A DNA stretch of 64,000 nucleotides from Imbricaverruca yamaguchii (GCA_034440575.1 JAOTOL010001644.1:2708501-2772500); one strand, 5' to 3'. Positions 1-11,680 are shown, counted from the stretch's first letter. Numbers and translations: made by a program. Notes: generated by a model not told the origin, from the letters alone.

Positions 1-939
1 GATGTGGTAGGGTCATAAATAACTCAGCTAAGACACTTGCATAACTCATAGGCCTTTCCAAGGTCATTGGATTTTATCAACCCAACTTGGCCTCAGGTTA
101 TCTGTTCGGCCTATGAGCCACCCTGAAGTCAAGTTGGATGCTTAAGCTGAGCCTGTCATTCTTGTTTAATCTTAAAAAACAAGAAAACCGTGTTTTCGGT
201 GTTTTCGGGGAGTGTTTCGGAGGCTTCCGAAGCAACATCAACACTTCACCCTCATCTGGCCTCAGGCCTGCATCAAGAATTCCAACAAATCGCAAGTCGT
301 AAGGAATACTACGAATACCAGGACCATGAATATTCAGAATGCTAGCTGAATATGTCGAGTGCATTTTTGTGGGTTATTTTACACCGGTTTTACACCTTCT
401 TCCTTTACCCAGCCACTGCTTTTTGTTCCTCATTCACCCCCTTCATCCAGTCACTGCCTGCTGTGCCTTGTTCACCTCATTTGCCTCATCATATGATTGA
501 AAGCTATTTCTCAACTTTACAGTGTTTGTCGTAATGGAGATTTGAGTGTGGGGAAAAGATCATGCTGCTCAAAGCCAGTTCCAAGTATGTCATACGGCAC
601 CAATGCATTTGCTTTGCTCCAACACAAATGGTTTAGCCTGATGTCACTTGTATATACACCGTATGTTTCATACAGTCATTAAAAAATTGACTTTTCGGAA
701 TGTAGTTATAGCCGGTGGGGTGGGATAGACGTTGATATTGAGAAACCTAGCTTCCATTCTAATTATCCCCTATCTGTAAGTGGACGTGCTGACGTAGTTC
801 CTGCATGCTACTAGCAGGCCGCTACAATAAACATGAGGCAGCCCTATCTGATTTGGCGCACGATGCAAATGACTTCTACACGACGCGAAAGCTGTCAGAT
901 ATTTCCAGGAGCTGACGCTGATAAGCTCAGCAATGGGAA
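1..939. other. Unannotated sequence
   Basis: No coding exon, RNA gene or repeat was recognised. Open frames are short (under 90 codons), overlap on both strands and match no family I know. Confidence 0.5.
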
Positions 940-952
940 CAGCACACTACAC

Positions 953-984
953 CACGTGCAGCTCAGGATCTGCGATCCTGAGCT
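953..984. promoter_or_regulatory. E-box followed by a perfect hairpin
   Basis: CACGTG lies at 953-958. Directly after it, 960-970 and 974-984 are perfect 11-bp inverted arms (agctcaggatc and its complement) around a 3-nt loop. The CRE-bearing array begins 10 bp further on. Seen: the sequence motifs. Inferred: a regulatory role. An E-box alone is expected by chance every few kb. Confidence 0.35.
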
Positions 985-994
985 CGGGATTTGC

Positions 995-1254
995 GACGTC
1001 ACACCGCCAGCAGGATCTGTGACGTCACACCGCCAGCGGGATCTGTGACATCACACCGCCAATAGGATTTGTGACGTCACACCGCATATAGGATATGTGA
1101 CGTCACACCGCAAATAGGATATGTGACGTCACACCGCAAATAGGATATGTGACGTTACATCGCCGGCTGGATCTGTGACGTCACACCGCCGGCGGGATCT
1201 ACGACGTCACACCGCCAATAGGATTTGTGACGTCACACCGCCGCCGACTGACGA
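995..1254 (+). repeat. 26-bp tandem array with CRE-type palindromes
   Basis: Ten units with an exact 26-bp spacing begin at 995, 1021, 1047, 1073, 1099, 1125, 1151, 1177, 1203 and 1229. Each starts gacgtcacaccgcc or a close variant. Six units (2, 4, 5, 6, 8, 10) carry the full palindrome TGACGTCA, the consensus CREB/ATF site; the others differ by one base. There are no indels between units. The array runs straight into a CpG-rich patch. It could be an ordinary minisatellite or an amplified regulatory element. Confidence 0.85.
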
Positions 1255-1610
1255 AGGCAGTGCGCGCTGCTCGGTCGCCAGCTGAGAGCGAGCCGCCCGA
1301 GTACGGCCACAGCCAAGGCGACAGCTCTGGCAATGGCGCCCAATGCGGCGCAAGTTGGCGGGTCGCCCGCGGCTCCATCCACTGCGATCTCTCCCGCCCG
1401 CGGCTAACGAACTTCCGAGCTGCACGCTGCTAATTATTGTGCCGAAGGGGGGGGCGCAAGTCGCGCCGACGGTGGCCCGCGAGCATCCGGTGATGAGGTC
1501 GCGCACGGTTCTGACGCCCGGAAGCCGTTGTTTGCTCCTTCAGCCGCCGAGCGCAGCGCCCACCGGCTGGACAGTGATATATGCGCACGAGATCCGATTT
1601 TGAATTTGTG
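1255..1610. other. GC- and CpG-rich patch
   Basis: This stretch is visibly richer in CpG than its flanks, with many gcg, cgc and ccg triplets. Overlapping open frames on both strands (up to 99 codons) are composition-driven and resemble nothing I recognise. It could be a CpG island or first-exon region paired with the CRE array on its left, but no TATA box, initiator or splice junction was found. Confidence 0.35.
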
Positions 1611-1668
1611 TCGAAAGGGGGATTTCCTTTTTACCCACAGTCATGGACATGAAATCATTCAGAACCAT

Positions 1669-1701
1669 GCGTCGTGAATCATTCGGTTTGATTCACGACG
1701 C
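1669..1701. repeat. Perfect 13-bp inverted repeat at a SINE 3' end
   Basis: Arms 1669-1681 (gcgtcgtgaatca) and 1689-1701 (its exact complement) surround a 7-nt loop. The right arm is the 3' part of the adjacent minus-strand SINE (compare gcgtcgtgaacca near 32,790), so the left arm is a short oppositely oriented copy of the SINE end. This is probably a foldback product of insertion. Confidence 0.8.
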
Positions 1702-1850
1702 ACTTTCTGCAATTGCTAATCGGTGCCGCCCATACTTTTTCGCCGGTGGGCCGCGGGATTGAGAAATGTTCGAACGGTGCGAGCGTCGAACCCGGGACCT
1801 TTGATGAACAGATACACCGTGGTCAACAGTCATGCGCGTGAATGGCTTGT
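1689..1850 (-). mobile_element. SINE group A, minus orientation, diverged head
   Basis: Read on the minus strand, this segment aligns through the tRNA-like B box (ggtcccgggttcgac), the body (atcccgcggcccaccgg, attagc) and the 3' motif gtgcgtcgtgaa with the near-full copy at 32,643-32,828. The head, which should carry the A box, is degraded. SINEs of this kind are non-autonomous and depend on LINE machinery; they have no coding capacity. Homology to the other group A copies is seen by eye; a family name cannot be given. Confidence 0.75.
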
Positions 1851-4800
1851 CCCGGTGCCATCCGATGCGCCCGCCTGTATTGCATTGCATTGTGGTTAAA
1901 TACGCAACAGGTCAGTGCTCAATTGCAGATGAAGTCAGACAGAAATTCCCTCGCTCACTCGCATCCACACTCAGACATAGAGTGCCACACCCTCACGGGC
2001 AGACGAGGCAGCATGCGCTTGTTCTTGTTCTGAACCGTTGCCGATGTAGGAGGGCGAGCTGATGCAACTCTCGTAAGTTGTTTCGTGGATAGCTTCCGAG
2101 CCGCTGAACGATATCTATTAATATTTGCAGCGCTCTTTGATGCGTCGCTCTCGCAGCTTTTGGTTATTTTCTTCTCTCGGCCCATCTCAGGTCACGGAAC
2201 TGAGGTCATTAGTGGAATACCCCCGACCATCTAAAACTAAATTGGCGATTATCGCGTTTTGACGTGGCATTGCGACTTAAAACGACAAGATCCGTGTGGC
2301 CGAAGCTAATCGATGGTCGTGTTGACCACCTCTCTTCATAATAATTCATTTGAAATTATTAAATACAGTAATTGCTTCGTTTGATTACTGTACATTTTTT
2401 TCAGCAATTATCATGTCTTGCTTTAACATCTCACTGGAACTCAGACAGAGCCAAGGAGCCAGGTGTCCGGCAGGTCTCCTGCTGTGTTGGTGTATAGTCT
2501 GTTGTAGCATCTCATCTTCAATGCTTTATCTTATTGTAAACGTCCGAGTTAATCCCTCGCTGTCCAGTTGAAATGTTTACACAATGGGTTAAGGAGGCAT
2601 TGTGAACTCGATTCCGGCTTCACCTTCCGGCAGCAGAACGCACTGTGAAAATCGTATGCAGTTAGAATGGGAGCTCCGAAGCCCATGCGTTGCACTGATA
2701 TGCTGTGGTAAGTGCAAGCCAGACGTTGTGTTTCAATTATTGATGCTTGATAGTTGATAGTGACCTGGTGGTCACATCTCCTAAGACCTCCCATTTTTTG
2801 CATTTCCAACACAACTTACTCATTCGCAAGCAATGGATCAAACATGTTTTTTATATTATAGTTACATCTATGATTTGAAGAAAGACAATTCCTGCAGGCA
2901 GACAACTTGCACTCCTTCCCTATTTGGCTAAATTTATAGTTTTGTCCCTTGAGCCCGCTATGATACGTCTCCCAACGATAGTGTTCTACCATACACTCTC
3001 TTACTTGTCTCTGTCTGGTTCAGCCTGTCCATTTCATTGGCCTGGTCTGGTCACTCATTGCATCATCACAAGTCCTTAACCTTCATCCATTTATCAGGAT
3101 AAGATCTCGTCATAGAGGTTGTACTCACTCACAACAAACGCTACCCTCTACAAACGCATGACATTTCATAGCGTGCCTCAAATACAAGAGTATTCCACTA
3201 CATATCCATGACTTCCTGAGAAATTAAGAATGGATATTGCATTCAGTCAATGCTAATTCCAGTAAGTTATCTCTAAATATGCATGCATTAACCATTGGCT
3301 TAGTTATGCATACCAAGTCCAGCTTTTTTTCAGACAATATGTAAGCATGAAGTTCCCAATTTTGTTTCTAACGTTTCGTACATTTACATAGCCACACGAT
3401 GAGCAACACTTTCTCTTCCCAGGAAGATGCTCTACTTTATGAAGCCTTATTCCCCATGGCCCGCCTAGTTCCCATGCCCAGAACAGCTGAGCAAAAGCTC
3501 GTCACATTCTACTTAGCATGCATGCCCTTCTTGCTCACATAAAACTCATCTGAGAAAATATGTTTTATTTCCCGCAAAGAAAATCATCCCAAACATATAA
3601 GGCCCTTCCCACATTTTTCACACGAGGCTTGGCAGCCCAAGAACTAATTCCAAAGGCCCCAGGTCGCAACTCATTACGCACAGCCATCTCTCATCGGAAC
3701 CATCAATGTCAGCATCCCTCACCTCCGACTTGCATCTAACCCGTCTTGCAACTAACCTCCTCCGACCTGCAACAAGCATATTTAAATCATAAGTTGTGCA
3801 GTAGACTGACGGCAATTTGGGTGAATCGAGTGGGATTAATGCTAGTGGGTGTCTGTGGGTACATACAGGTTGTGTTAATAGGAGAAAGTATTCATGATGC
3901 CAAACACCAGCGTGGAATATTGTTCCCCTTGGTTTGCCATTCACTAAAGATGGAATTCCACAGGCATCGGTGTTGAATGTGAATATCAGTAAATGTGTTG
4001 TTCAAGGCTGTTGCAGAATATCAAGAAAAGTCGAAACAAACTACAGTTATTACCATAATAATAACGAGGTGACCACTTATTTTTGTCATCAATTCCATAT
4101 TTTTTATTTAGAAACCAAAGAATACAGAAAATTCAAGTTTGTGCGTTGCAATATATGCTGAAAATTAGAGTAAAATGTTAGAAAAACCTATAAAGCTAAC
4201 CTACTGATCCTGGATCACTTGCTCCATGTTCATGTTGTATTCCATCCACCCTAATAATGTTGGATCCCTTGTTGCTTAATCATGATTGATAGTATAAAGT
4301 CAACATCATTTCAAAGTTAAGGGTACTTAAGGGGTCAAATACAACTTCCACCACTTGAGTGCGCTGGTGTACCCTTAGATCAGAGCTTCAGCTACGCGAC
4401 AGTTCGGAACGATTTTTTTGGACCACTCTGGTGGATTGAGCGAGGTGTCAACATTTAATTTACCCAACAATAACTGAATAAGCCACAACAGTTGGACACT
4501 TCCGAGGAAGCTCAGCGTCTTCATAAATCCAAAGCCTGTGGAATCTCACTAACCTTCAAGTCGTGGCGGATGCCGAACTTGTGAACGTTCCATTGATGAA
4601 CAGCACACAAGTGCCTCCCTTCTTAGCAGTTGCATGGACTCTTAGTGGCATCATGCATGGGTATCGTGACGGACTTTGGGTGGGGTAGAGACGGCACGAG
4701 AGGGTTTTTTAAAGTTAGTTTTGATGCAAAGTAATTCTGAAAATACTAAATCATTCTTATATTGCTAAATTAGATAAAGCTTCGAGCGACCAGGCCCCTA

Positions 4801-7639
4801 GCGCTCAAACATGCTATGTCAGCTGGGATAGGTAGGCGTGCCCGCTTTCAGTCATTCAACACTCCCACTCTTATAATTTATATTGGGTCGGAGTATGATG
4901 GGTTTTGATGGTAAACCTGCATACGTCAAAGGACGTGACCTCTTAGTCAAAGTTCTCGACTAGGCCACGTCCACCAGAGGCATAGGGTCGTCTCAAAAAG
5001 TGTGCATGTGTATGTGGAAAGGAGGCAAAACCCTTCAACCATGAAAAGTGGGGGACCATACCACTCCTCCCCTGTTTCCACACCTATCATGTTTACTCGT
5101 CTTGTCGATGCTGGTGGATTCAGTAACGGTGGAAATGGTGAGGACAGTGGCATGTCGAAGGAGGATTTAAAAATAAAATTGGTTTAGGGTATTTTGTAAT
5201 ATCATGTTCAGGTCCTACCGTATCCAGATATGAGTATTATAATAATTGGCATTAATTTGTATACCACTCGACCCGACTCAAAGCAGGCTGGCTCTACCCA
5301 TACTTCGCGGTGAAGGCGGAGACAAACATTTGCCTCCGCATGTGATGACTTTAGCATTATGCACATGATGCTGCTTAGTAAATAATGTTTTTAAGACAAG
5401 GTTTTTAGGACAAGACAAGGTATTCTCGCAAACATCGTTGCGATGTTATTTCATCTTTAATCAAATTTGACGATGTATAGCGGCAGTGTCAGTTGATCAG
5501 GAATACCTTCAGTGAAACGAGCGATCAATTCTGAAGGCGTTCCAGGAGGGGGGGCATTTTTAGTTCCTACCATCCTTTGACCAAAATATTTAATTTCACA
5601 TGCGACCACGTCATGCTTCCGGCGTTCCCCATGCTTAAGCTATAGGGAAATCCGCCGACATGACAGCATTAGAACAAAATCGACGATTACTAACGACCAT
5701 TATACTGGAGTCTAAGTGGTATCAGTTTATACAGAAATTATGAATGTATCCATCACAGGTGGGGCAAAATCTCTAGTTCGCATACTTTCCTTGTTTTTGA
5801 CAATTATCTTCAAGATTTTGCATCTAGCTCCCGCGGCCACCATGCGACCCAATGGCATGCTTACAGTGTGAACATCCGCCGCTAGGTGCAAACGAAGCGC
5901 CACCAGTAGCGTGGCCGTGCACGTCCCCTATCGCAATGGGGAATTATGCTGGTAACAAGTATACCTGGCGGAGGATTCAGAATCGGTCTCCGGGCATGTG
6001 ATGCCGAAGAGATTGGTCGTGGCAACACAATGGGTCAGATAGGTTCTCCAGAACTGATCATCTAAAACTGATTAGAGCCGCAGCTGCGCAGCTGGGCTGC
6101 TGCCGCTCTTATTAAGCCTGATTACTTGAGGTCTGGTGATTTATGGCTCAGCCCTTCGTGCACACGCGCGCCCAAGAAAAAGACACCGCGGGATGTAATA
6201 ACAACAGGGATGTTTGTTTCGTTATATTGGACACTCAGGCCATTTCGTGCAGTGGAAAAAGAACAGTGTATTAGGTGGTAAAAGCCAGTTTATATGATGT
6301 GGAACAAGTTGGTTTGTCGGAGAAAAATGAAAAGTAGTTCCATGAGAAGTGTGTGTTTGTCTCCAACAGTGTGAGCAAATAAAAACAGCGCTGGTGTGCT
6401 CGGCAGTAGTCGGTCGGTGTTTTTGAGGGCCGTGGTATTGTTGACAGTGTAGGAAGAGGTATGTGACTGTACGATTGGTGTTGTATGATGGCATGAAGGC
6501 AGAGATGAGGCTGTATAAAGACATCGATGTGTGATAAATGAACGGCCTATGTGGAGCTGCAATACGCACATTTACGGGAATCATGGGCATCCACTGGAAA
6601 TGGACCTGCACGTCCATCAGATGAAGTGTTTCAAATGTTTCATAAATGTAAATATGGCAATGATGCGAAAAAGAAAGTGGCGAAAGAGATTGTTAAACAT
6701 ATTTCGAGTCAGAAGAAATGATGACGCTACTGATGGAGCAACAGAGAAAGCGATTGCGAATATAACGGAGGGCAATGAGGATGACTTGTAATTGAGCGAT
6801 GACAATCGATGTTGTTTTTGTGTCTTCCCGAAACAGTGGCATTTCCTGTCAGGTTTTAGTTTTTGGAACCGTCAGTTAAAACAAGAGGCACCTGGCGACA
6901 ACGAGCTCAAAGCTAGTGGAAATTTTTGGTTGGCATATTCTGCACAAAGCTGTGATTTTGGAGTTGTAGTCAGATAACAAGGTGTAGTTTGGCCATCTGC
7001 CAGAGTGCTGTAGTGGATGGAGAAACGGAAATAATTTGTGGAATAGTGAAATAAAGATGTGCAGAAAATGTGTGATCCGATAAGGTTTGATCCGAGTTCG
7101 TTTTTCAGCTGGACCGAGATAATCCGGATGTATATTTGAGAGAATTTGCAAGGATGCGTGCGTCGGGTGGTTTTCGTAACAATTTAATTTTAAGGCATAC
7201 TTAACGACTGTTGTCGTTTAATAGCTAATGGAGGGACTCCTGTTTCAAAGAAATGATGGAAGAAGTGGTCATTGCACCAAGTACTATCCAGAAAAAAAAT
7301 GTTTTGTGTGATGAAGATTTTCCAAGAGGATCTGCTGGCACCGACATATACTACTGATTTATGTTCTATGAGGGACAGAGCTAAGGATGCTACGGATGTG
7401 TCGGGTGGTAAAAGTTAATGACAATCGGTTCCATGTGATTCAAAGTGATTCAGCGGAATAAATTGAGTAGGTAAAAAAATTTGTTCTTGACGTGTTTCGT
7501 GCGTGAATACATGAAAAGCCTACGATAAAAAATAATACAAAGAACTTTAAACGAAGTTGTAAAAGTTATGTCTTCTTGGAACATCGGGATGTTTAGCGGC
7601 ATGTTTTTAGAACAACGGAGTTAGAATTTTAGAGAAGCC
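1851..7639. other. Unannotated AT-rich stretch
   Basis: No convincing exon, RNA gene or tandem repeat was found in this 5.8 kb. Short frames exist on both strands (131 codons at 6222-6617 minus, 108 at 3618-3944 minus) but show no recognisable motif. The right end (about 6.2-7.6 kb) may hold decayed parts of the retroelement whose ORF1 lies just beyond, since that element would run in this direction, but no endonuclease or transcriptase motif could be read. Confidence 0.4.
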
Positions 7640-8509
7640 CAGTTATAATTTTTAGAATAACCCAGATAGAATAACGGAGAGGATTTGGGATGGAAACGCG
7701 GACTTGGTAGCCAGGGCAGACGGAGATAAGGGTTTTGGGAAGAGTGGTAGAGCTGAAGGCAAGGGCTGAGAGAATCGTATTACGTTTCTGGCCGTCTTTA
7801 TAGTGCATGATGCGGAGAACACGGAATAACCATCCGGTCTGAGCTCAGCCTGAATATTATCCTCTGGCATGAAGCGGAGCTTCGGTGCGAAGATGGTGCC
7901 CTTGGTAGTGTTGGGGATCGAATGGAGAGTGATTGTGACGGGTTTGCCACAAAAGGTGGTGGTGCAGGGAAGGGCTTTGTGTCTGGGCTCAGGTTTGAGC
8001 TTTGATGACGAGGGTTCCGTTGGTAGTCGGTTCAATGTCAGGATTGCCCACTGAGGACATAACGAGGAGTTGCTTAGTCTGCCAGAAAACGTTGATACGA
8101 CGGAAGGAAACGGTTTCCTCGACAGGCTTGATGACTACGTGCACTGTCTAAGTGCACTGTCTTGGCTTGATGCCAGCACTGTCTAAGTGCGGTTCGATAG
8201 ATTGGATTGGTTCAGGTTTGTGAAGGCGTGGTCTGGTTCGAGCATGGGCCAGTGGCATGAAGCGTGATGGTTTGGTCTGGATTGCGAGACGTGGTCGTGG
8301 TCTTGGGACGAGTAGGGGTCGGAGAAGCACAAAGGTTCCCATGGTGTCATCCAAAGGTTTGCGTCATTAACAGTGGTATCCCGAGATGGAGCATTAGGCG
8401 CCAGGATCGTAGTCGAGCGATGATCAGTAGGTGTGGTACATGGAGGAAATACCAATTCAGAGTCCTATGAAGAGTTGGCGCCAATATCCTGCTTACGTTG
8501 TTTCCCCAT
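7640..8509 (-). pseudogene. Decayed ORF1 (gag-like) of an I/Jockey-type retrotransposon
   Basis: ORF1 of these non-LTR elements encodes a nucleic-acid-binding, gag-like protein that packages the element RNA. A plausible start ATG is at 8507-8509 (MGKQRKQDIG), with an in-frame stop soon after. Frame 7652-8035 holds the most diagnostic stretch: TTTFCGKPVTITLH, KGTIFAPKL and MPEDNIQAEL, which resemble the conserved block before the zinc knuckles in I/Jockey ORF1 proteins. An IPNPLR motif, usual just before the knuckles, is readable in another frame near 7,680. Stops and frameshifts show the copy is dead; the knuckles themselves are not legible. This is family recognition from memory of motif patterns, not a search. 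It is a separate insertion from the element at 19.6-22.7 kb. Confidence 0.65.
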
Positions 8510-9188
8510 TGCTGGAAAACCCTACCTAATGAAATCTAAATAAGTGCAAAGAATGCACAGAAACACGAGGAACAAAAGTAGAACGCAAATGAAAAAGAAC
8601 GTGGAGTGACGGGTGTCGCCCCACGAAAATGAAGAATAGAGCTGCGAGAACAGCACCCAAGCAGGCAAATTGATAGGTCGGAGTGTTCAGAAAGTGTTGA
8701 CATTGGGCAATGCGTGCTCAAATACTGACATGTGCATGTATACAACTGGACCAAGCGAAACGTGGAAAAGAACCGAACTTCTGGGGTTTGCAGATGGCAT
8801 TCGCACTGAAAAACGCTGCGGGAGCTCTGAAGAGCCTGAGTGATGATTCAAAAGCGTGTAGTATAAAACGCCTTCCCGGAAAAGCCTTACACCCAAAGAT
8901 TGTACCCATTCAACCAGGGTAAGCTCTCTTATGTAGCATCGTCTCGACGCGATTGAGTTGGGCTTCTATGGCGCCTTGCCAAAGCACGGAACGATACTCC
9001 AGCATCGCCAGAACGTTAGTATTATCAACCATCATATTTGACCTTAGATTCAGCAAGAGTTGGGACCGCTGGCTGGAAAATCCGAAGCAACAGGCAAACA
9101 GCTGGGCTATAAGAAAATCTGAAAATCCTAATCTACTGCTCCCACGTTAATTTCCCGCATGGCTGCACATACACACCATTTCTTATAG
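8510..9188. other. Unannotated sequence
   Basis: Nothing was recognised. The part next to 8,509 could be 5' UTR of the retroelement whose ORF1 starts there. Confidence 0.4.
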
Positions 9189-9302
9189 GATTCGGGAGAC
9201 GTGACGAAAAGTAATCGCACCGAATAACAAGCTATTCACATAGATCAACTTTTTCTTTTAAACACAAGTCATGCAGCAACTGCGTAGGATCTGCTTAAAT
9301 GG
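9189..9302 (+). repeat. Direct repeat, left copy, bounding a satellite complex
   Basis: About 114 bp aligns with 11,986-12,099 in the same orientation, offset 2,797 bp. The best block is acaagctattcacatagat, which is identical in both. The outer parts match at roughly four bases in five by eye. The two copies bracket the whole 14-bp satellite complex. They could be ends of a mobile element or flanks of an unequal-exchange duplication. Confidence 0.75.
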
Positions 9303-9426
9303 ACAGTGCAATGATTCGCTATAGTTATTCAGTAAATGAAACAACAAATTGGTGATGTCATCCAGGGTCAGGTTTCCTTCAGGTCTGCAGGTCCGATATG
9401 ACGCCAGCGGGTGGTGACTGCGTGCC

Positions 9427-9900
9427 AGTGACTGGAGACTGCTGGCGACTGGCGACTGGCGACTGGTGACTAGCGACTGGCGAATAGCGACTGGAGACTG
9501 GCGACTAACGACTACCGACTGGCGACTGGCGACTACCGACTGGCGACTGCCGACTGGCGATTGCCGATTGGCGACCGGCGACTGGCGACTGGTTACTACC
9601 GACTGGCGACTACCGGCTGGCGACTACCGACTGGCGACTACCGACTGGCGACTACCGACTGGCGACTACCGACTGGCGACTACCGACTGGCGACTACCGA
9701 CTGGCGACTACCGACTGGCGACTACCGACTGGCGACTACCGACTGGCGACATCGACTGGCGACTACCGACTGGCGACTACCGACTGGCGACTACCGACTG
9801 GCGACTACCGACTGGCGCCCGACTGGCGACTACCGACTGGCGACTACAGGCTGGCGACTATCGACTGGCGACTACCGACTGGCGACTGCGACTGACTACA
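9427..9900 (+). repeat. 14-bp satellite gactggcgactacc, block 1
   Basis: The unit gactggcgactacc repeats about 30 times with point variants. It opens with a distinctive leader (ggtgactagcgactgg, then gaatagcgactggag) that recurs at the head of later blocks. Because 14 is not a multiple of 3, all three plus frames read the same 14-residue pattern (DWRLPTGDYRLATT); these frames are repeat artefacts, not genes. Confidence 0.95.
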
Positions 9901-9934
9901 GGGCGAGCAGTGCGGCGGCACGCACCGGGCCCCA

Positions 9935-10095
9935 AACCCCCCTTTTTTTGTTAAGAGCCCCCCCGCCCAAAAGAGAGCCCGCCTCCCCCCCCCCCCCCCC
10001 CCGCCACACCCCCCCCCCCCACCCCCAAAAAAAAACAAAAAAACAAAACCCCAAACGCGGGGGGGAAGAAAAGGGGAGGGGGGGGGGGGGGGGGG
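9935..10095. other. Homopolymer-smeared block, probable consensus error
   Basis: This contains long C, A and G runs (for example nineteen or more C near 9,985 and a G run near 10,078). Its left edge is identical to the spacer at 11,123 (gggcgagcagtgcggcggca), and the following bases track that spacer with bases replaced by runs of their neighbours. The block sits at the exact position of the spacer in the higher-order unit (offset about 1,222 bp). Most likely it is a badly polished copy of the 11,123-11,318 spacer. Confidence 0.75.
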
Positions 10096-11122
10096 CGACT
10101 GCGACTGGCGACTGGCGACTGGTGACTGCCGACTGGCGACTGGCGACTGGCGACTGGTGACTGGCGAATGGCGACTGGAGACTGGCGACTGGCGACTACC
10201 GACTGACGATTATCGACTGGCGACTACCGACTGGCGACTACCGACTGGCGATTGCCGACTGGCAACTGGCAACTGGTGACTACCGACTGGCGACGGCGAC
10301 GGGACGGTGACTGGCGACTGGCGAATAGCGACTGGAGACTGGCGACTAACGACTGGCGACTATCGACTGGCGACTATCGACTGGCGACTACCGACTGGCG
10401 ATTGCCGACTGGCAACTGGCAACTGGTGACTACCGACTGGCGACTATCGACTGGCGACTACCGACTGGCGACTACCGACTGGCGACTACCGACTGACGAC
10501 TATCGACTGGCGACTACCGACTGGCGACTACCGACTGGCGATTGCCGACTGGCAACTGGCAACTGGTGACTACCGACTGGCGACTGGCGACTGGCGACTG
10601 GTGACTAGCGACTGGCGAATAGCGACTGGAGACTGGCGACTAACGACTACCGACTGGCGACTATAGATTGGCGACTACCGACTGGCGACTGACGACTGGC
10701 GACTACCGACTGGCGACTACCGACTGGCGATTGCCGACTGGCGACCGGCGACTGGCGACTGGCGACTACCGACTGGCGACTACCGGCTGGCGACTACCGA
10801 CTGGCGACTACCGACTGGCGACTACCTACTGGCGACTACCGACTGGCGACTACGCGACAGACTGGCGACTACCGACTGGCGACTACCGACTGGCGACTAC
10901 CGACTGGCGACTATCGACTGGCGACTGCCGACTGGCGACTACCGACTGGCGACTACCGACTGGCGACTATCGACTGGCGACTACCGACTGGCGACTACCG
11001 ACTGGCGACTACCGACTGGCGACTACCGACTGGCGACTACCGACTGGCGACTACCGACTGGCGACTACAGGCTGGCGACTATCGACTGGCGACTACCGAC
11101 TGGCGACTGGCGACTGACTACA
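10096..11122 (+). repeat. 14-bp satellite, block 2
   Basis: About 70 further copies of the gactggcgactacc unit, including internal restarts of the leader (gaatagcgactggag at about 10,323 and 10,616) that show higher-order blocks of several hundred bp. Variants include ggcaactggcaactgg and cgattgccgactgg, shared between restarts. No gene content. Confidence 0.95.
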
Positions 11123-11318
11123 GGGCGAGCAGTGCGGCGGCACGCACCGTGCCCGAGACGGCCGTTTTGCCGTCAAGAGCGGCCTGGCCCACAGCAGAGC
11201 GGCTGTCACCTGGGCCTTCCTGCGGCGACAGGCGCTGTCCGCACCGCCAACGTAAACGACACGACGACAGCTCGAACGCCGCGGGCGAGACACGGTCACG
11301 TGGTCGTCGACGTCGCGG
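11123..11318 (+). repeat. CpG-rich spacer inside the 14-bp satellite
   Basis: A non-repetitive, CpG-rich spacer of about 196 bp between satellite blocks. A degraded second copy occupies 9,901-10,095, so it is part of the higher-order unit rather than unique flank. No coding similarity was recognised. Confidence 0.8.
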
Positions 11319-11680
11319 GCGACTGCCGACTGGCGACTGCCGACTGGCGACTGGCGACTGGCGACTGGTGACTGGCGAATGGCGACTGGAGACTGGCGAC
11401 TGGCGACTACCGACTGACGACTATCGACTGGCGACTGGCGACTGGCGACTGGTGACTGGCGAATGGCGACTGGAGACTGGCGACTGGCGACTACCGACTG
11501 ACGACTATCGACTGGCGACTACCGACTGGCGACTACCGACTGGCGATTGCCGACTGGCGACTATCGACTGGCGACTACCGACTGACGACTATCGACTGGC
11601 GATTGCCGACTGGCAACTGGTGACTACCGACTGGCGACTACCGACTGGCGACTGACGACTGGCGACTGGCGACTGTCGGC
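11319..11680 (+). repeat. 14-bp satellite, block 3
   Basis: This repeats the same unit and leader as blocks 1 and 2 (gaatggcgactggag appears twice, at about 11,375 and 11,461). The segment from 11,319 parallels the one from 10,096 almost base for base for more than 100 bp, which defines the approximately 1.22-kb higher-order period. Confidence 0.95.

Noticed and set aside
6222..6617. 131-codon histidine-rich minus frame
   Set aside because: No known motif; overlaps other frames in AT-rich, probably decayed retroelement sequence.
9466..11655. Proline/threonine-rich DWRLPTGDYR proteins
   Set aside because: A 14-bp unit shifts phase each copy, so all plus frames read the same pattern; repeat artefact.
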